IMG/VR virus record: IMGVR_UViG_3300029952_000034
Location: 1-53,547 of that record
Length of the DNA: 53,547 bases
Origin: a virus
Strand: one strand, 5' to 3'
Below are positions 33,011-41,307 of the stretch, one piece after another. Position 1 is the stretch's first letter, and each line of letters begins with the position of its first letter. A program made the translations under genes and the position numbers. The notes under the pieces were generated by a model. It was not told where the DNA came from. It ran no database searches and worked only from the letters and a program-made list of their open reading frames with translations.

Positions 33011-34792
33011 CTAAAGGACCAGCAACCCGCGTTCCTCATAGACGGAGCGGCGGGCGTCGGGGTTGGTGGCCATCACGGTCACCGCGTTGAACAGGGCCAT
33101 GGCAGGGTCGATCTTGGCGTCGCCCGCGTTCTGCTTGGTGGCGCGGATCGCCGTGGCTGTCGGCTCGATTTTCAGATTGTCCACGCACCAGTCCATCAGG
33201 GCCTGGTCGGCGTGGTCCAGCGTGCCATTAGCCAGCTTGCGCTCGGCGGTCTTGATGGCGTTCATCATGGCGTAGCCTTGGCCGACGCCGATGACATAGT
33301 TGCAGCCGCTGGCGCTATTGTCCTGGCGGATGCCGACACCGTCGAGGGCGTCGATCATCTCGCCGAGGCCGGCGGGGTCAACGGCGACGCAGCACAGCAG
33401 CCCCGCGTCGCGGATCTGGACGATGACGTCGAGCATTTCGGCGATGTCGGCCGGCAGGTCGCCGTCCATGGCGTCGTCGTCAACAATGGTGATCTCGCCC
33501 GCGTCCTCCAGTTCCAGAAGCTTGCTGGCGATGGACTTGCGGCGGTCGAGGACGATGCGGTGCACCCAGCCGTGGGAGCGGGACAGCCAGCGCTTGACCC
33601 GCTTCGCGCCCGGGACGGCGCCTTCGGCGTCCTCGAATTCGGACTGGGCCGGGACCACGATTTCGCAGGTCTCTCGGCCCAGGACGGTCATGCCGTAGAT
33701 GTCGTCGAGGCCGCCTCCGTCGAGTCCGACCACGATGACCTCGCAACGCTCCAGGATCTCGTCCAGGGTCAGGTCCGGGTCGGCGCGCTGTTTCCAGAAT
33801 TCCGCGCCGGCCCAACCGTCGGAGCGCGCGCCCATGCCGGGCTCGATGTTCAGGTGCTTGGCGAAGAAACCCACCGTGGACTTGCGCCCGCTGTCGGCCT
33901 GGGCCTTGGCGTACTCGTCGAGCAGGAACTGTTCGTCCACCGACGCGCCGAGATTGGGGTTGGTATAGCCCCACAGGGCAGGGTTTTTATAGGCCTCGGA
34001 CTTCACCAGGTCCTCGGGGAACTCATAGAGGATACCCAGCGACCGGGGCGCCTTGATCTTGCCGTCGCGGATGTCGCGGAACCGGCGCAGATAGTCGAGG
34101 AAGACGCCGGTCGGCGGCTCGTCGCTCTGGGTGGACAGGGCGATGACGAAGCCCTCGGGGCGGCTGGCCAGGCCGCCGACCGCCTCGCGGAACATGTTCT
34201 TGGCATTGGCCTTCTTGCCGAACTCCCACAGTTCGTCGATCAGGACGCCGGTGGCCTTGGTGCCCGCCACGGTCTCCGAGGCGGCGGCGATGATCTTGAG
34301 CTGGGCGCCCGTGGTCATGTGCTCGATCGTCCGCTGGTGGGCGATCGGCCGCAGGAAGCGCCTCAGGCGCGGATGCTCGGCGACGAAGTCCATGGCCGGT
34401 TCAGCGGCGTTCTTTGCGGCCTCGATCGTCGGGGCCAGGATGATGAACTCGGCGCCCTCGCGCTCATTGCGCACCAGCTCCGTGACCATGATGCCGGCGG
34501 CGCGGGTGGACTTAGTGTTCTTCTTCGAGATCAGCTCGAAGAAATCATTGATCTCGCGGCGCTTGGTCGCCGGGTTGTAGGCGCCGAACACCGCGCTGGG
34601 CAGGTCATAGACCCAGGGGCGGCTGATCTCGCCGAAGGTCGGCTTGCCCAGGACATCGACAATGGGCAGGTCGCGGAATACGGCCAGGGCCGCCTCGGCT
34701 TCCTCCGGGAACAGCGGCCCGCACGGCAAGAGCGAGCGGCCCTCGACGATGCGCTCGCGCCAGTCCAGGCAGGCCGTTGACCACTCCAGCAT
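33011..34792 (-). CDS. terL: terminase large subunit
   Basis: A 593-residue HK97-type TerL (Terminase_1). The ATPase domain has a Walker-A-like segment LISKKNTKSTRAAG near residue 88-101, which deviates from the classic GxxxxGKT but matches this family. Walker B is GVLIDELWEFG near 183. The nuclease domain begins VVGLDGGGLDD near 360. The ATG overlaps the TerS stop (TGATG). With TerS and the HNH protein it should cut concatemers at cos and package DNA. Confidence 0.93.
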   Translation of the reverse strand: MLEWSTACLDWRERIVEGRSLLPCGPLFPEEAEAALAVFRDLPIVDVLGKPTFGEISRPWVYDLPSAVFGAYNPATKRREINDFFELISKKNTKSTRAAGIMVTELVRNEREGAEFIILAPTIEAAKNAAEPAMDFVAEHPRLRRFLRPIAHQRTIEHMTTGAQLKIIAAASETVAGTKATGVLIDELWEFGKKANAKNMFREAVGGLASRPEGFVIALSTQSDEPPTGVFLDYLRRFRDIRDGKIKAPRSLGILYEFPEDLVKSEAYKNPALWGYTNPNLGASVDEQFLLDEYAKAQADSGRKSTVGFFAKHLNIEPGMGARSDGWAGAEFWKQRADPDLTLDEILERCEVIVVGLDGGGLDDIYGMTVLGRETCEIVVPAQSEFEDAEGAVPGAKRVKRWLSRSHGWVHRIVLDRRKSIASKLLELEDAGEITIVDDDAMDGDLPADIAEMLDVIVQIRDAGLLCCVAVDPAGLGEMIDALDGVGIRQDNSASGCNYVIGVGQGYAMMNAIKTAERKLANGTLDHADQALMDWCVDNLKIEPTATAIRATKQNAGDAKIDPAMALFNAVTVMATNPDARRSVYEERGLLVL

Positions 34793-35301
34793 CAGTCGGC
34801 GGGGGTCGCGGGCTGGCCGTTGACCGACGCCAGGCGAAGGGCGCCCCGCGGCGCGAACTTGTCATCGACCGAGACCTCGGCGGCGGCGTCGTTCCGCGCC
34901 GTAGCCTTCTTTCCGACCTTCGGAGCCGAGCCGCGCGCAGCCGGCGCGCCGCGCTCGCGACGATGGAAGACGGCCGCGGCCTCATGCCGGTCGATCACGC
35001 TCAGATAGGCCTTGGCCGCAGAGACGTTGCCCTTGTCGGTCTGAGCGGCGAGCACGCCGAGAACGCGCGCCCTTTGCCGCGCCGCCGCTTGACCCAGCTC
35101 CGGACGAAAATATTTGCGCAAGGTCGGCGCCGAAATTCCGACGGCGTCCGCGATATCGTCCTGGCTCAATCCGCCCGCCGATAGAACCTCAACCTTTTCA
35201 TAGACTTCCAAAGGGAAGCGCAGCTTGCGCCGCCCACGCTTGTCCGGCAGCGCCGTCAACGGGTCGCCCAGCAGATCAGTTGGCTCTGAATTTTGCTGCA
35301 T
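34792..35301 (-). CDS. terS: terminase small subunit
   Basis: A 169-residue protein with an N-terminal helix-turn-helix: GLSQDDIADAVGISAPTLRK near 44-63. A helical oligomerisation part (AAAKAYLSVIDRHEAA type) and a basic disordered tail (GSAPKVGKKATARND) follow. It overlaps TerL and follows the HNH endonuclease gene, as in HK97-like phages. It would recognise the cos or packaging initiation site. Confidence 0.85.
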   Translation of the reverse strand: MQQNSEPTDLLGDPLTALPDKRGRRKLRFPLEVYEKVEVLSAGGLSQDDIADAVGISAPTLRKYFRPELGQAAARQRARVLGVLAAQTDKGNVSAAKAYLSVIDRHEAAAVFHRRERGAPAARGSAPKVGKKATARNDAAAEVSVDDKFAPRGALRLASVNGQPATPAD

Positions 35302-35430
35302 GACGAAAAAAATCTGTGCGTGAGAACCAACGCGGTTGCTGGCCGAGGGCGGGGGGAGTTCTAAACCCCCTTGGGGTCGCGGCGGGGCTCCATCCGCTGG
35401 GGCCGCCCAGATCGCATTGAAACGGTTGAT
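35302..35430. other. putative cos region between HNH and TerS
   Basis: In HK97 the linear virion DNA begins just before TerS and ends just after the HNH gene, so cos lies in the gap between them. The same gap here, 129 bp, holds an inverted repeat GGGGG (35352-35356) with CCCCC (35366-35370) around AGTTCTAAA, and an overlapping CCCCCTTGGGG. The assignment is by synteny; the ends themselves cannot be seen. Confidence 0.5.
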
Positions 35431-35772
35431 CTATTGGGCGAAGCGTCGCTGGGCGCGGGCGCGATAGGTCTTGGCGGTGTGGTGCGAGCCGCAGAGGCAT
35501 CTGCCGTTCTGCAGGTCGAAGCGATCGCCGCCGTCGCGGATCTCCTCGATATGGTCGGCGTACATCCGATGGCCCGGCCTGGCCTTGGCGCAGCGCTGGC
35601 CATCCACGATGGCCTCGCAGCGACCGCCCGCGCGGCTGATGATGATCTCGCGCCACTCGCGATAGGACCGGCAGCGATAGATCGGCGCGGCGACCTTGGG
35701 GGCCACCTTGACCGCCCGCGCGTCGAAGGTTCGGAGGGCCACACCCATGGTCCTCAGCTTGGCGATCGGCAT
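35431..35772 (-). CDS. HNH endonuclease, packaging-associated
   Basis: A 113-residue protein. Motif: RCEAIVDGQRCAK, then YADHIEEIRDGGDRFDLQNG, then RCLCGSHHTAKT, which supplies the HNH catalytic residues and the zinc-binding Cys pairs. It sits immediately before the predicted cos and TerS, the position in which HNH proteins work with HK97-type terminase to cut cohesive ends. ATG 35772 is preferred to a longer reading upstream. Confidence 0.88.
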   Translation of the reverse strand: MPIAKLRTMGVALRTFDARAVKVAPKVAAPIYRCRSYREWREIIISRAGGRCEAIVDGQRCAKARPGHRMYADHIEEIRDGGDRFDLQNGRCLCGSHHTAKTYRARAQRRFAQ

Positions 35773-35895
35773 CGGCGAGCCTTCCCAAAGACTGGTCGAG
35801 CGGCTTGTCCAACGTACCGGGGCGCGCTCGACCAAGTTCATAGGGAGGATAGCCCAGGCGTGGCCTCAGCGACGCCAACACCCTAGTGAACGCAA

Positions 35896-35925
35896 AACGC
35901 GCCCGATCATGGACCTGGGCGCGTT
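35896..35925 (-). terminator. terminator ahead of the packaging genes
   Basis: On the minus strand, a 9-bp perfect stem AACGCGCCC/GGGCGCGTT is followed by TTTTGCGTT. It lies after the NusG-like gene and before HNH and terminase genes. This is where a lambda tR'-like late terminator would be, so it is a likely target of the antiterminator encoded just upstream. Confidence 0.7.
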
Positions 35926-35933
35926 GCGATAGA

Positions 35934-35967
35934 TCAGCGATGTCGAAGAGTCAGCGATGTCGAAGGG
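35934..35967. repeat. 17-bp tandem direct repeat in the late leader
   Basis: TCAGCGATGTCGAAGAG and TCAGCGATGTCGAAGGG abut directly (35934-35950, 35951-35967). They lie between the NusG-like gene stop and the terminator at 35896-35925. A repeated element here could be a loading or pause site for the antitermination complex; that role is inferred. Confidence 0.7.
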
Positions 35968-36005
35968 TCAGGCGCCGAACCTCTCTATGGCATCCGCACT
36001 GGCGC

Positions 36006-36569
36006 TCACTTGATGGAGGCCAGTGGGATAGAGATTCGCGACAAGCGAGGCGAGTCGCTGACGACCTTCAGTAGGATCTGGCAGCGCTCCGCGTCAAGCC
36101 GCCTTACGAAGGATGCGTCCATCCCGGCCAGCGGCCCGGTCTTGATGGTCACCGCCTGGCCACGCTCAAAGTCCGGAATTTCAACCGCTTGCGCCACCAT
36201 GCCCATGTCGCGAAAGGCGTCCATCTCGACCATGCGGATCTTGTGGATAACCAGGTCCGCGACCGGCGACGGACGCACCCCATTGCCGATCACCGACCGC
36301 ACGCCGCGCGTCGAGAAGATGCGAGTCGACCCTTCCGCCCCCATGGCCAGCCGCGCGAACAGGTATCCCGGGAAAAGCGCCTCGGAGGTGATGTCGCCCT
36401 TGCGATGCACCATCGGCCGCATCGGCAGATAGGTCTCGAACGCCGCCGCCAGGCTGTCCCGCGTCGCGATCATGGTCGCTTTCGAGGAACTGGTGTTCAC
36501 CAGATACCAGTGCATCTGCGACAACTGCCGCTCCCAGGCGTCGTTCGTCCTGATCAGGTGAGACTTCAT
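36006..36569 (-). CDS. NusG/RfaH-family antiterminator
   Basis: A 187-residue protein. The NGN domain shows MHWYLVNTSSSKATMI near 19-34 and SEALFPGYLFARLAMG, the signature of specialised NusG paralogues such as RfaH. A KOW-like region follows near 140-160 (RGQAVTIKTGPLAGMDASFV). ATG 36569 overlaps the stop of the O-like gene. Being the last gene before a terminator and the packaging operon, it is well placed to act as the late antiterminator in place of lambda Q. It lacks the DNA-binding features of Q. Confidence 0.82.
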   Translation of the reverse strand: MKSHLIRTNDAWERQLSQMHWYLVNTSSSKATMIATRDSLAAAFETYLPMRPMVHRKGDITSEALFPGYLFARLAMGAEGSTRIFSTRGVRSVIGNGVRPSPVADLVIHKIRMVEMDAFRDMGMVAQAVEIPDFERGQAVTIKTGPLAGMDASFVRRLDAERCQILLKVVSDSPRLSRISIPLASIK

Positions 36570-37543
36570 TTCGACCCCTCCAATTGACCCAATTTCTCGA
36601 CATCGCCGATACTGACGCCGACCGACCGCAGCACGTCCCGAACCTCTCGCAGCCGGTCCCGCGCCGTCACCGTGCGCGGCGCGATCAGCCGTTGCCCAGC
36701 GTCCCATCCCGCGGCGTCGAGATAGCTGGCGACGAAGGTTTCGCCCTTGGCCGCCACGAACCCCGTGCGCACCGGGCCATCGGGAAATCGCGGCGGCCCC
36801 TTGGACGCCGACGTCGCCGCAGCGGACGACGCGCTAGCCTCGGTCCCGGGCCACCAGGCGCGGAACCGGTGCTGGATCAGCCAGCCGTCGAGCCCTTGCG
36901 GGAATTTTCGGCTGACGAACACCGGATCGACCGCCATGCGCCGCATGCAGCCGGGCAGTTCGCCAACCTCGACGCCCTGGTCGGCCAGGGCGATGAACGC
37001 CTCGATCGCCGCGTCCCGATCGCCGAAAGCGAACATGCGCGGCGGCATCGCCGCCTCCAGCTCGGAAAAGATGATTTTGAGGCCTTCGCGCGCGCTCGCG
37101 GAGGGAGCGTTAGCTCCCTTAGGTTCTATAGGTTCTATACAGGTGAAATGAGCTTCACCCATACTCGCCTCAGGCTTCACCCATACCCCGTCTATGGGTG
37201 AAGCGTGCTTCACCCATACTTCGGGCTCGCAAACGACCTCAGGCTCGGACTTATCCGCAACTAGCAGTTCATACCAAGGCACGGAACGGGTCGAATCCTT
37301 CAACCGGTACTTGCGACCCGTATCCTTGATCAGTCCAGACTCTTTCAGGATCTTGAGATAGTTCTGAACCTGTCGATCGCTGCGATTGATATGCTTGGCC
37401 AGTGTGTCGATCTTGGCCCAGGCGCAGTTGTCCGCCCCGGCGTAACTAGCCAGCTTTTCCAGCAGATACTTGACCGGCGCGTCCAACTGGGTCTGGTCAT
37501 CGACCCATTGGAACAGCTGGGCCTTGGTCGGCGCAGCGCTCAT
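36566..37543 (-). CDS. O-like replication initiator
   Basis: A 325-residue protein. An N-terminal winged helix is visible (KYLLEKLASYAGADNCAWAK, then DRQVQNYLKILKESGLIKD), as in phage replication and DnaD-like initiators. The middle (about 90-150) is polar and contains the iteron-encoded segment VWVKPEASMGEAHF. The C-terminal half is helical with ARDRLREVRDVLRSVGV at its end. The gene contains three direct copies and one inverted copy of GCTTCACCCATAC plus an AT-richer stretch, as lambda O contains its origin. ATG 37543 is chosen over a TTG seven codons upstream. It should initiate phage DNA replication at its own gene. Confidence 0.75.
   Translation of the reverse strand: MSAAPTKAQLFQWVDDQTQLDAPVKYLLEKLASYAGADNCAWAKIDTLAKHINRSDRQVQNYLKILKESGLIKDTGRKYRLKDSTRSVPWYELLVADKSEPEVVCEPEVWVKHASPIDGVWVKPEASMGEAHFTCIEPIEPKGANAPSASAREGLKIIFSELEAAMPPRMFAFGDRDAAIEAFIALADQGVEVGELPGCMRRMAVDPVFVSRKFPQGLDGWLIQHRFRAWWPGTEASASSAAATSASKGPPRFPDGPVRTGFVAAKGETFVASYLDAAGWDAGQRLIAPRTVTARDRLREVRDVLRSVGVSIGDVEKLGQLEGSK
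37103..37219. other. iteron cluster: candidate replication origin
   Basis: Iterons GCTTCACCCATAC lie at 37152-37164, 37174-37186 and 37207-37219, with an inverted copy TATGGGTGAAGC at 37193-37204. Beside them, downstream in the gene direction, are a tandem GGTTCTATA repeat (37122-37130, 37131-37139) in AT-richer DNA and a GGGAGC/GCTCCC inverted repeat (37103-37118). Iterons then an AT-rich unwinding region within the initiator gene is the lambda ori plan. Confidence 0.72.
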
Positions 37544-37574
37544 GGGAAACCCCACAAGCGCCAACCCCCCGGCC

Positions 37575-37820
37575 TCAGTCGCGCGAGATATTCAGCCTGT
37601 AGCCGTCCTTGACCGGCGAGACGAGACCGCGACGGGCCAAGTCGTCGATCGCCGACTGAACCTCGGCCTCCGACGCCTCCGCCTCGTCCGCGATATGCTC
37701 GACATGGCGGCGAGACAGGCAATCCTGGCTTGCGCCATCCGCCATCAGTAACAGCACGAGTTTCGCCAAGGGCGACCCCGCTCGCTGATCCAATGCCCAG
37801 ACTGTGTTTTCCACGCTCAT
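37575..37820 (-). CDS. small winged-helix protein
   Basis: An 81-residue protein: MSVENTVWALDQRAGSPLAK, then LVLLLMADGASQD, then SRRHVEHIADEAEASEAEVQ and LARRGLVSPVKDGYRLN. This is a compact winged-helix module of the DnaD/phage replication type, with wing residues near the end. It directly precedes the O-like initiator, whose N-terminus has a similar fold. It may assist replication initiation or regulate the operon. ATG 37820 is preferred over longer upstream reading. Confidence 0.65.
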   Translation of the reverse strand: MSVENTVWALDQRAGSPLAKLVLLLMADGASQDCLSRRHVEHIADEAEASEAEVQSAIDDLARRGLVSPVKDGYRLNISRD

Positions 37821-37928
37821 GGCTGCAGGCCTCGCATTTCTGGAATCGAAGGAAACGCCCATAGGACGACGGTTGCGGCGAACTGACCAGCGGCGCGCGA
37901 TCATTCCCAGGTTTGATCGAACTTTTAC

Positions 37929-38930
37929 TCATGGCCGCTTCTTCCGATCAGCCAGATTGACGACTTCGCTATTACATGGACCTTCCGAGACTTCTACTTC
38001 GGACACCTTCGCCAACGCCGGCAGATCCGCCGCCATCGGCAGGGGCCACGGCATCTGGCGCACCGCATTGTGGTCGATATCGAGGCTCCAGAGCGGCGGC
38101 TTGCCCAGGTCCGGGTGCGGCTGGACCGCCGCCAGCACGCGCCCGATCACGCCGTCCCGATCGTCGCGATGGCCCAGCAGGGGCGCCAGCACGATCTGGC
38201 GTTTGACGTTCTCGCAGAACTTGCGGATCAGGTCCGGCGAGGCCGTCGACAGGGCGTCCGCCAGCTGGCGCAACGACTCAGGCGGCAAGCCGAATGGCTC
38301 CAGATAGCGCTCCAGGATCAACTCGCGCTCGCGCTGGCCCGGCAGATCCAGGGTGACGTGAATATCGAACCGTCGCCAGATGGCCTGGTCGACATGCTCG
38401 CCGAAATTGGTCGCGGCGATCACGATGCCCTTGTGCTGCTCCAGCCGCTGCAGCAGCACATTGACATAGGCGTTGCGCTCCTCGTCGCTGGCCTGTTCCG
38501 CGCGCCGCCGCTGTCGGCCCAGCCCATCGAACTCGTCCAGGAACAGCACGATCGGCAGGCCGGCATAGTCGCCCTCGTCCAGGCCGGCGGCGGCCAGGTC
38601 GAACAGCGCGCCGATATTCTGAGCCGTCGAACCGACATATTTGTCGACCACCATCTCAGGACGAACCGCCAGCATGGGCAGCCCCAGGCGCGCGGCCAGG
38701 TGATGGGCGAGGGTGGTCTTGCCGACCCCTGGCGCGCCGTCGAATATCGCCCTCTGGCGCGGCTTGACGCCTACCGCCTCCAGCTTTTCCGCCTCCCAGG
38801 TCTCGGTCAGCCATTCCAGCAAGGCCATGCGCACCGGCTTGGCCAGGATCGGCTCCAAGGCCTCGCTGGGCAGCAGCAGATCGCCGAACCGTTCGAGCAC
38901 CGGCGGCTCGTCTCTTCCCCGACGCGACAC
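37929..38930 (-). CDS. AAA+ ATPase
   Basis: A 333-residue protein from a GTG start. Walker A GAPGVGKTT is at 65-73, Walker B VLFLDEFD at 128-135, sensor-1-like IAATNF near 170, and an arginine-finger region IWRRFD near 184. The fold is of the classic AAA clade (FtsH/spastin-like core), without protease or membrane parts. It lies between the GapR-domain gene and the replication initiator. It could remodel replication or nucleoid proteins or load the replisome; neither is proven. Confidence 0.85.
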   Translation of the reverse strand: MSRRGRDEPPVLERFGDLLLPSEALEPILAKPVRMALLEWLTETWEAEKLEAVGVKPRQRAIFDGAPGVGKTTLAHHLAARLGLPMLAVRPEMVVDKYVGSTAQNIGALFDLAAAGLDEGDYAGLPIVLFLDEFDGLGRQRRRAEQASDEERNAYVNVLLQRLEQHKGIVIAATNFGEHVDQAIWRRFDIHVTLDLPGQRERELILERYLEPFGLPPESLRQLADALSTASPDLIRKFCENVKRQIVLAPLLGHRDDRDGVIGRVLAAVQPHPDLGKPPLWSLDIDHNAVRQMPWPLPMAADLPALAKVSEVEVSEGPCNSEVVNLADRKKRP

Positions 38931-38933
38931 GCA

Positions 38934-39599
38934 CTACTCCTTACCGAGACCGTCCGAACCACTCGCCGCGCGCCAGCCCGCGTCCCAGCGCGGCCTGTGC
39001 TCATGGCCGAACGGGAACGGGTTCTTGATCACCGGAACATTGGCCTTGAACGCCTCGCCCCCCAGGGCCTCGGCGCCCGCATCATCAACCTCGGGCGCAT
39101 CGGCCCGCGGCGCGCGCGGCGCGGCCGGCTTGGGTCCGCCACGCGATCCCCCGACGCCGGCCGCCGGCCGGTCATCGACCTCGCGGACGATCACCTCGCC
39201 ACTCGCGTCCCTGGTCAGCTTGACCGGCTTGCCGCCGGCGTCGACCGTGATCGACCCCGACGCCGGCACCATCTGGCTCAGGGCCTCGATCACCGCCTCG
39301 CGGCTGGTGATGTCCACATTCATGGCGCTGACCAGCCGCTCCAGCTGGCTTTCCGACCGCATGCCCAGGGCGACCTCATAGATGTCGTCCAGGGCCTCAT
39401 CCTCGGCCCGATCATGTGGCTTCATCGCCCGCTTGCGGATCAACCGGCGCAGGGCCTTGACGTTGAATCCCTCGCCCTTGGCCTCATGCAGCACCTCGCC
39501 GATGTCGGCCGCAACATCGGCCTTGTCCTGCGCCAGACGCTCCAGCCGCTCGACAAAGCTTTCCAGCCGTCCGAGCGAATTGCTACTGTGATCACTCAT
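38934..39599 (-). CDS. GapR (DUF2312) domain protein with C-terminal extension
   Basis: A 221-residue protein. Residues about 9-78 match GapR: LGRLESFVERLERLAQDKAD, then EVLHEAKGEGFNVKALRRLI, then AEDEALDDIYEVALGM. In Caulobacter, GapR is a dimeric protein that binds overtwisted AT-rich DNA and aids gyrase and topoisomerase IV. Here it is followed by a Pro/Ala/Arg-rich linker and a C-terminal NPFPFGHEHRPRWDAGWRAA, which resembles the small RMF/CrpP-like motif seen in other phage proteins. Host GapR has about 90 residues, so this is a fusion. Strong Shine-Dalgarno upstream (GGGAGGGAGG). Confidence 0.8.
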   Translation of the reverse strand: MSDHSSNSLGRLESFVERLERLAQDKADVAADIGEVLHEAKGEGFNVKALRRLIRKRAMKPHDRAEDEALDDIYEVALGMRSESQLERLVSAMNVDITSREAVIEALSQMVPASGSITVDAGGKPVKLTRDASGEVIVREVDDRPAAGVGGSRGGPKPAAPRAPRADAPEVDDAGAEALGGEAFKANVPVIKNPFPFGHEHRPRWDAGWRAASGSDGLGKE

Positions 39600-39625
39600 C
39601 CGTCCTCCCTCCCTCTTGAAATTGC

Positions 39626-39889
39626 TTAATCCCCGCCGGCCTCGGCCAGCATCTCGTCGATCAGGCCGCGCGCCTTCAGCAGGGCGTGGCGGCGCGAATT
39701 CAGGCTCAGCTGATCAATGGTCACGCCGCGACAGACCTTGGCGGCTTCGGCCCACACCCGCGCCATATCGGTCAGGTTCTGTGGCAGATCGACCGCCGCC
39801 AGCAGCGCCGCCGCGGCGAGTCTTTGCCGGCGATCGAGTAGGTCGTGCGGACCGCTTCGGCGCACGGGATCGGAATTCGGAGACGTCAT
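39626..39889 (-). CDS. hypothetical helical protein
   Basis: An 87-residue, mostly helical protein. A basic start (MTSPNSDPVRRSGPH) is followed by LLDRRQRLAAAALLAAVDL and SRRHALLKARGLIDEML. It overlaps the beta-class methyltransferase stop by ATGA and precedes the GapR-domain gene. No family is recognised. Confidence 0.55.
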   Translation of the reverse strand: MTSPNSDPVRRSGPHDLLDRRQRLAAAALLAAVDLPQNLTDMARVWAEAAKVCRGVTIDQLSLNSRRHALLKARGLIDEMLAEAGGD

Positions 39890-41307
39890 TCAGCCGCCCT
39901 CACCGCTTGAGCCCCGTGGGGCCGATCGTCCGTCCCGGGCGAACTGGCCGTAGACGAGGCGATGCCCCCCCCCTGCGCGTCCTGGGTTTCGCCGCCGAAC
40001 AGCGGCAAGCCCTCGCCGCGCGCCGCGCCGGGGGCCTTGTCCAGCTTGCGTTTCAGGACTTCCTGGCGGGTCAGGCCACCCTCTCCGCGCGCCCAGGCGA
40101 TGCGGCGGCGGATATCGTCGCAGTGCCGCGCCTCGCGCTCGATCAGGATGGCGTCGAACCCCTCGCGCAGGCAGGCCACCCCGGTCGAGCCCGATCCGCC
40201 GAACGGGTCTAGCACCACCCCGCCCGGCGGCGTCACCAACCGCACCAGCCACGCCATCAGGTCGACTGGCTTCACCGTCGGATGGCCCGACCCCATGCGG
40301 TCCATGGCGTCCGCCTTGGCGCTGTAGAAGAAGCGCGCGGCGGAGCCACCCTCATCATCATGGCCAAAGGTCTGGTGGGGATTGTCGTGGCCCTTGGCGA
40401 CGCTATCGAACGCGCCGTTATTGCGAACCCGCGCTGAGCCTGGGCCAGCGTGAGGAAACGCATCCACGACCTCATCCGCCCCATCATGGACCACGTTCGC
40501 GGGCCAGCGGCCGACTACCTCACCGCCCTCCGCCCCAGGCCCAACCCCATCATCCTCGCGATATCCCGCCTCGGCCCGGCTGGCGCGCTGCAGGCTGGAC
40601 GTTGAGGCCGCGCCATTAGCGCGCGCCTCGGTCCCGATCCGGCACGCACCGATATTCAGCGCCCCGGTCCCATGGCGCAGCACATTGGCCACGACCGTCC
40701 CATCCAGCGGCTTTCGCGCCAGCACACAGGGCTCAAGCGCCGGCTTCAGCGCGGTGCCCCACCCTTCCCAAAGCTTGGCGTTGTCGCCGATCGGCGCGCC
40801 CTTGGGCGTGCGCTCATATTCCTGGCCAAAACTCTCGCCCGATCGCCCGGCTCGCCCGCGAATGATATTTAATTCAGCCTTGTCAAGGCCCTTGGCCACA
40901 TCGTGCGACTTGGGAAACCCGCTCCCATACAGCCACGCCACCATGTCGCGGATCTCGAACCCGCCATCCTCGACCGCACAGGCCAGGCGGTGATAGGTCC
41001 GCGTGGCGGCGAAGGCGATCACATGGCCGCCGGGCTTCAGCACGCGATAAACCTCGGCCCAGAACTCGACCGCGAAGGCCGTCTCGCCGGTATCCCAGCG
41101 CTGGCCCATGAACCCGGCGCTGGCCCGCGAATAGGCGCCCGCCGCGCCGTCTTGGGCCTTGGCCGGCGCGGCGCCCTCGGCCCCGAACCGCTTGCCGATC
41201 GAGACCAGGGCATAGGGCGGATCGGTGACCACGGCATCGACCGAGGCGTCGGCCATCACCTTCAGGATCTCGCGGCTATCGCCATGATAGACGTCGACGC
41301 GGATCAT
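39886..41307 (-). CDS. beta-class DNA amino-methyltransferase
   Basis: A 473-residue N6-adenine or N4-cytosine methyltransferase. Motif IV DPPY is at residues 29-32, near the N-terminus, and the AdoMet-binding motif I DPFGGSGSTGVA is near 367-378; this order marks the beta class, to which CcrM also belongs. HPTVKPVDLMAWLVRLV (motif X region) precedes motif I. The long central part (about 130-330) is the target recognition region. No restriction enzyme is next to it, so it is probably an orphan protective or regulatory enzyme. It overlaps the winged-helix gene by ATGA. Confidence 0.9.
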   Translation of the reverse strand: MIRVDVYHGDSREILKVMADASVDAVVTDPPYALVSIGKRFGAEGAAPAKAQDGAAGAYSRASAGFMGQRWDTGETAFAVEFWAEVYRVLKPGGHVIAFAATRTYHRLACAVEDGGFEIRDMVAWLYGSGFPKSHDVAKGLDKAELNIIRGRAGRSGESFGQEYERTPKGAPIGDNAKLWEGWGTALKPALEPCVLARKPLDGTVVANVLRHGTGALNIGACRIGTEARANGAASTSSLQRASRAEAGYREDDGVGPGAEGGEVVGRWPANVVHDGADEVVDAFPHAGPGSARVRNNGAFDSVAKGHDNPHQTFGHDDEGGSAARFFYSAKADAMDRMGSGHPTVKPVDLMAWLVRLVTPPGGVVLDPFGGSGSTGVACLREGFDAILIEREARHCDDIRRRIAWARGEGGLTRQEVLKRKLDKAPGAARGEGLPLFGGETQDAQGGGIASSTASSPGTDDRPHGAQAVRAAE

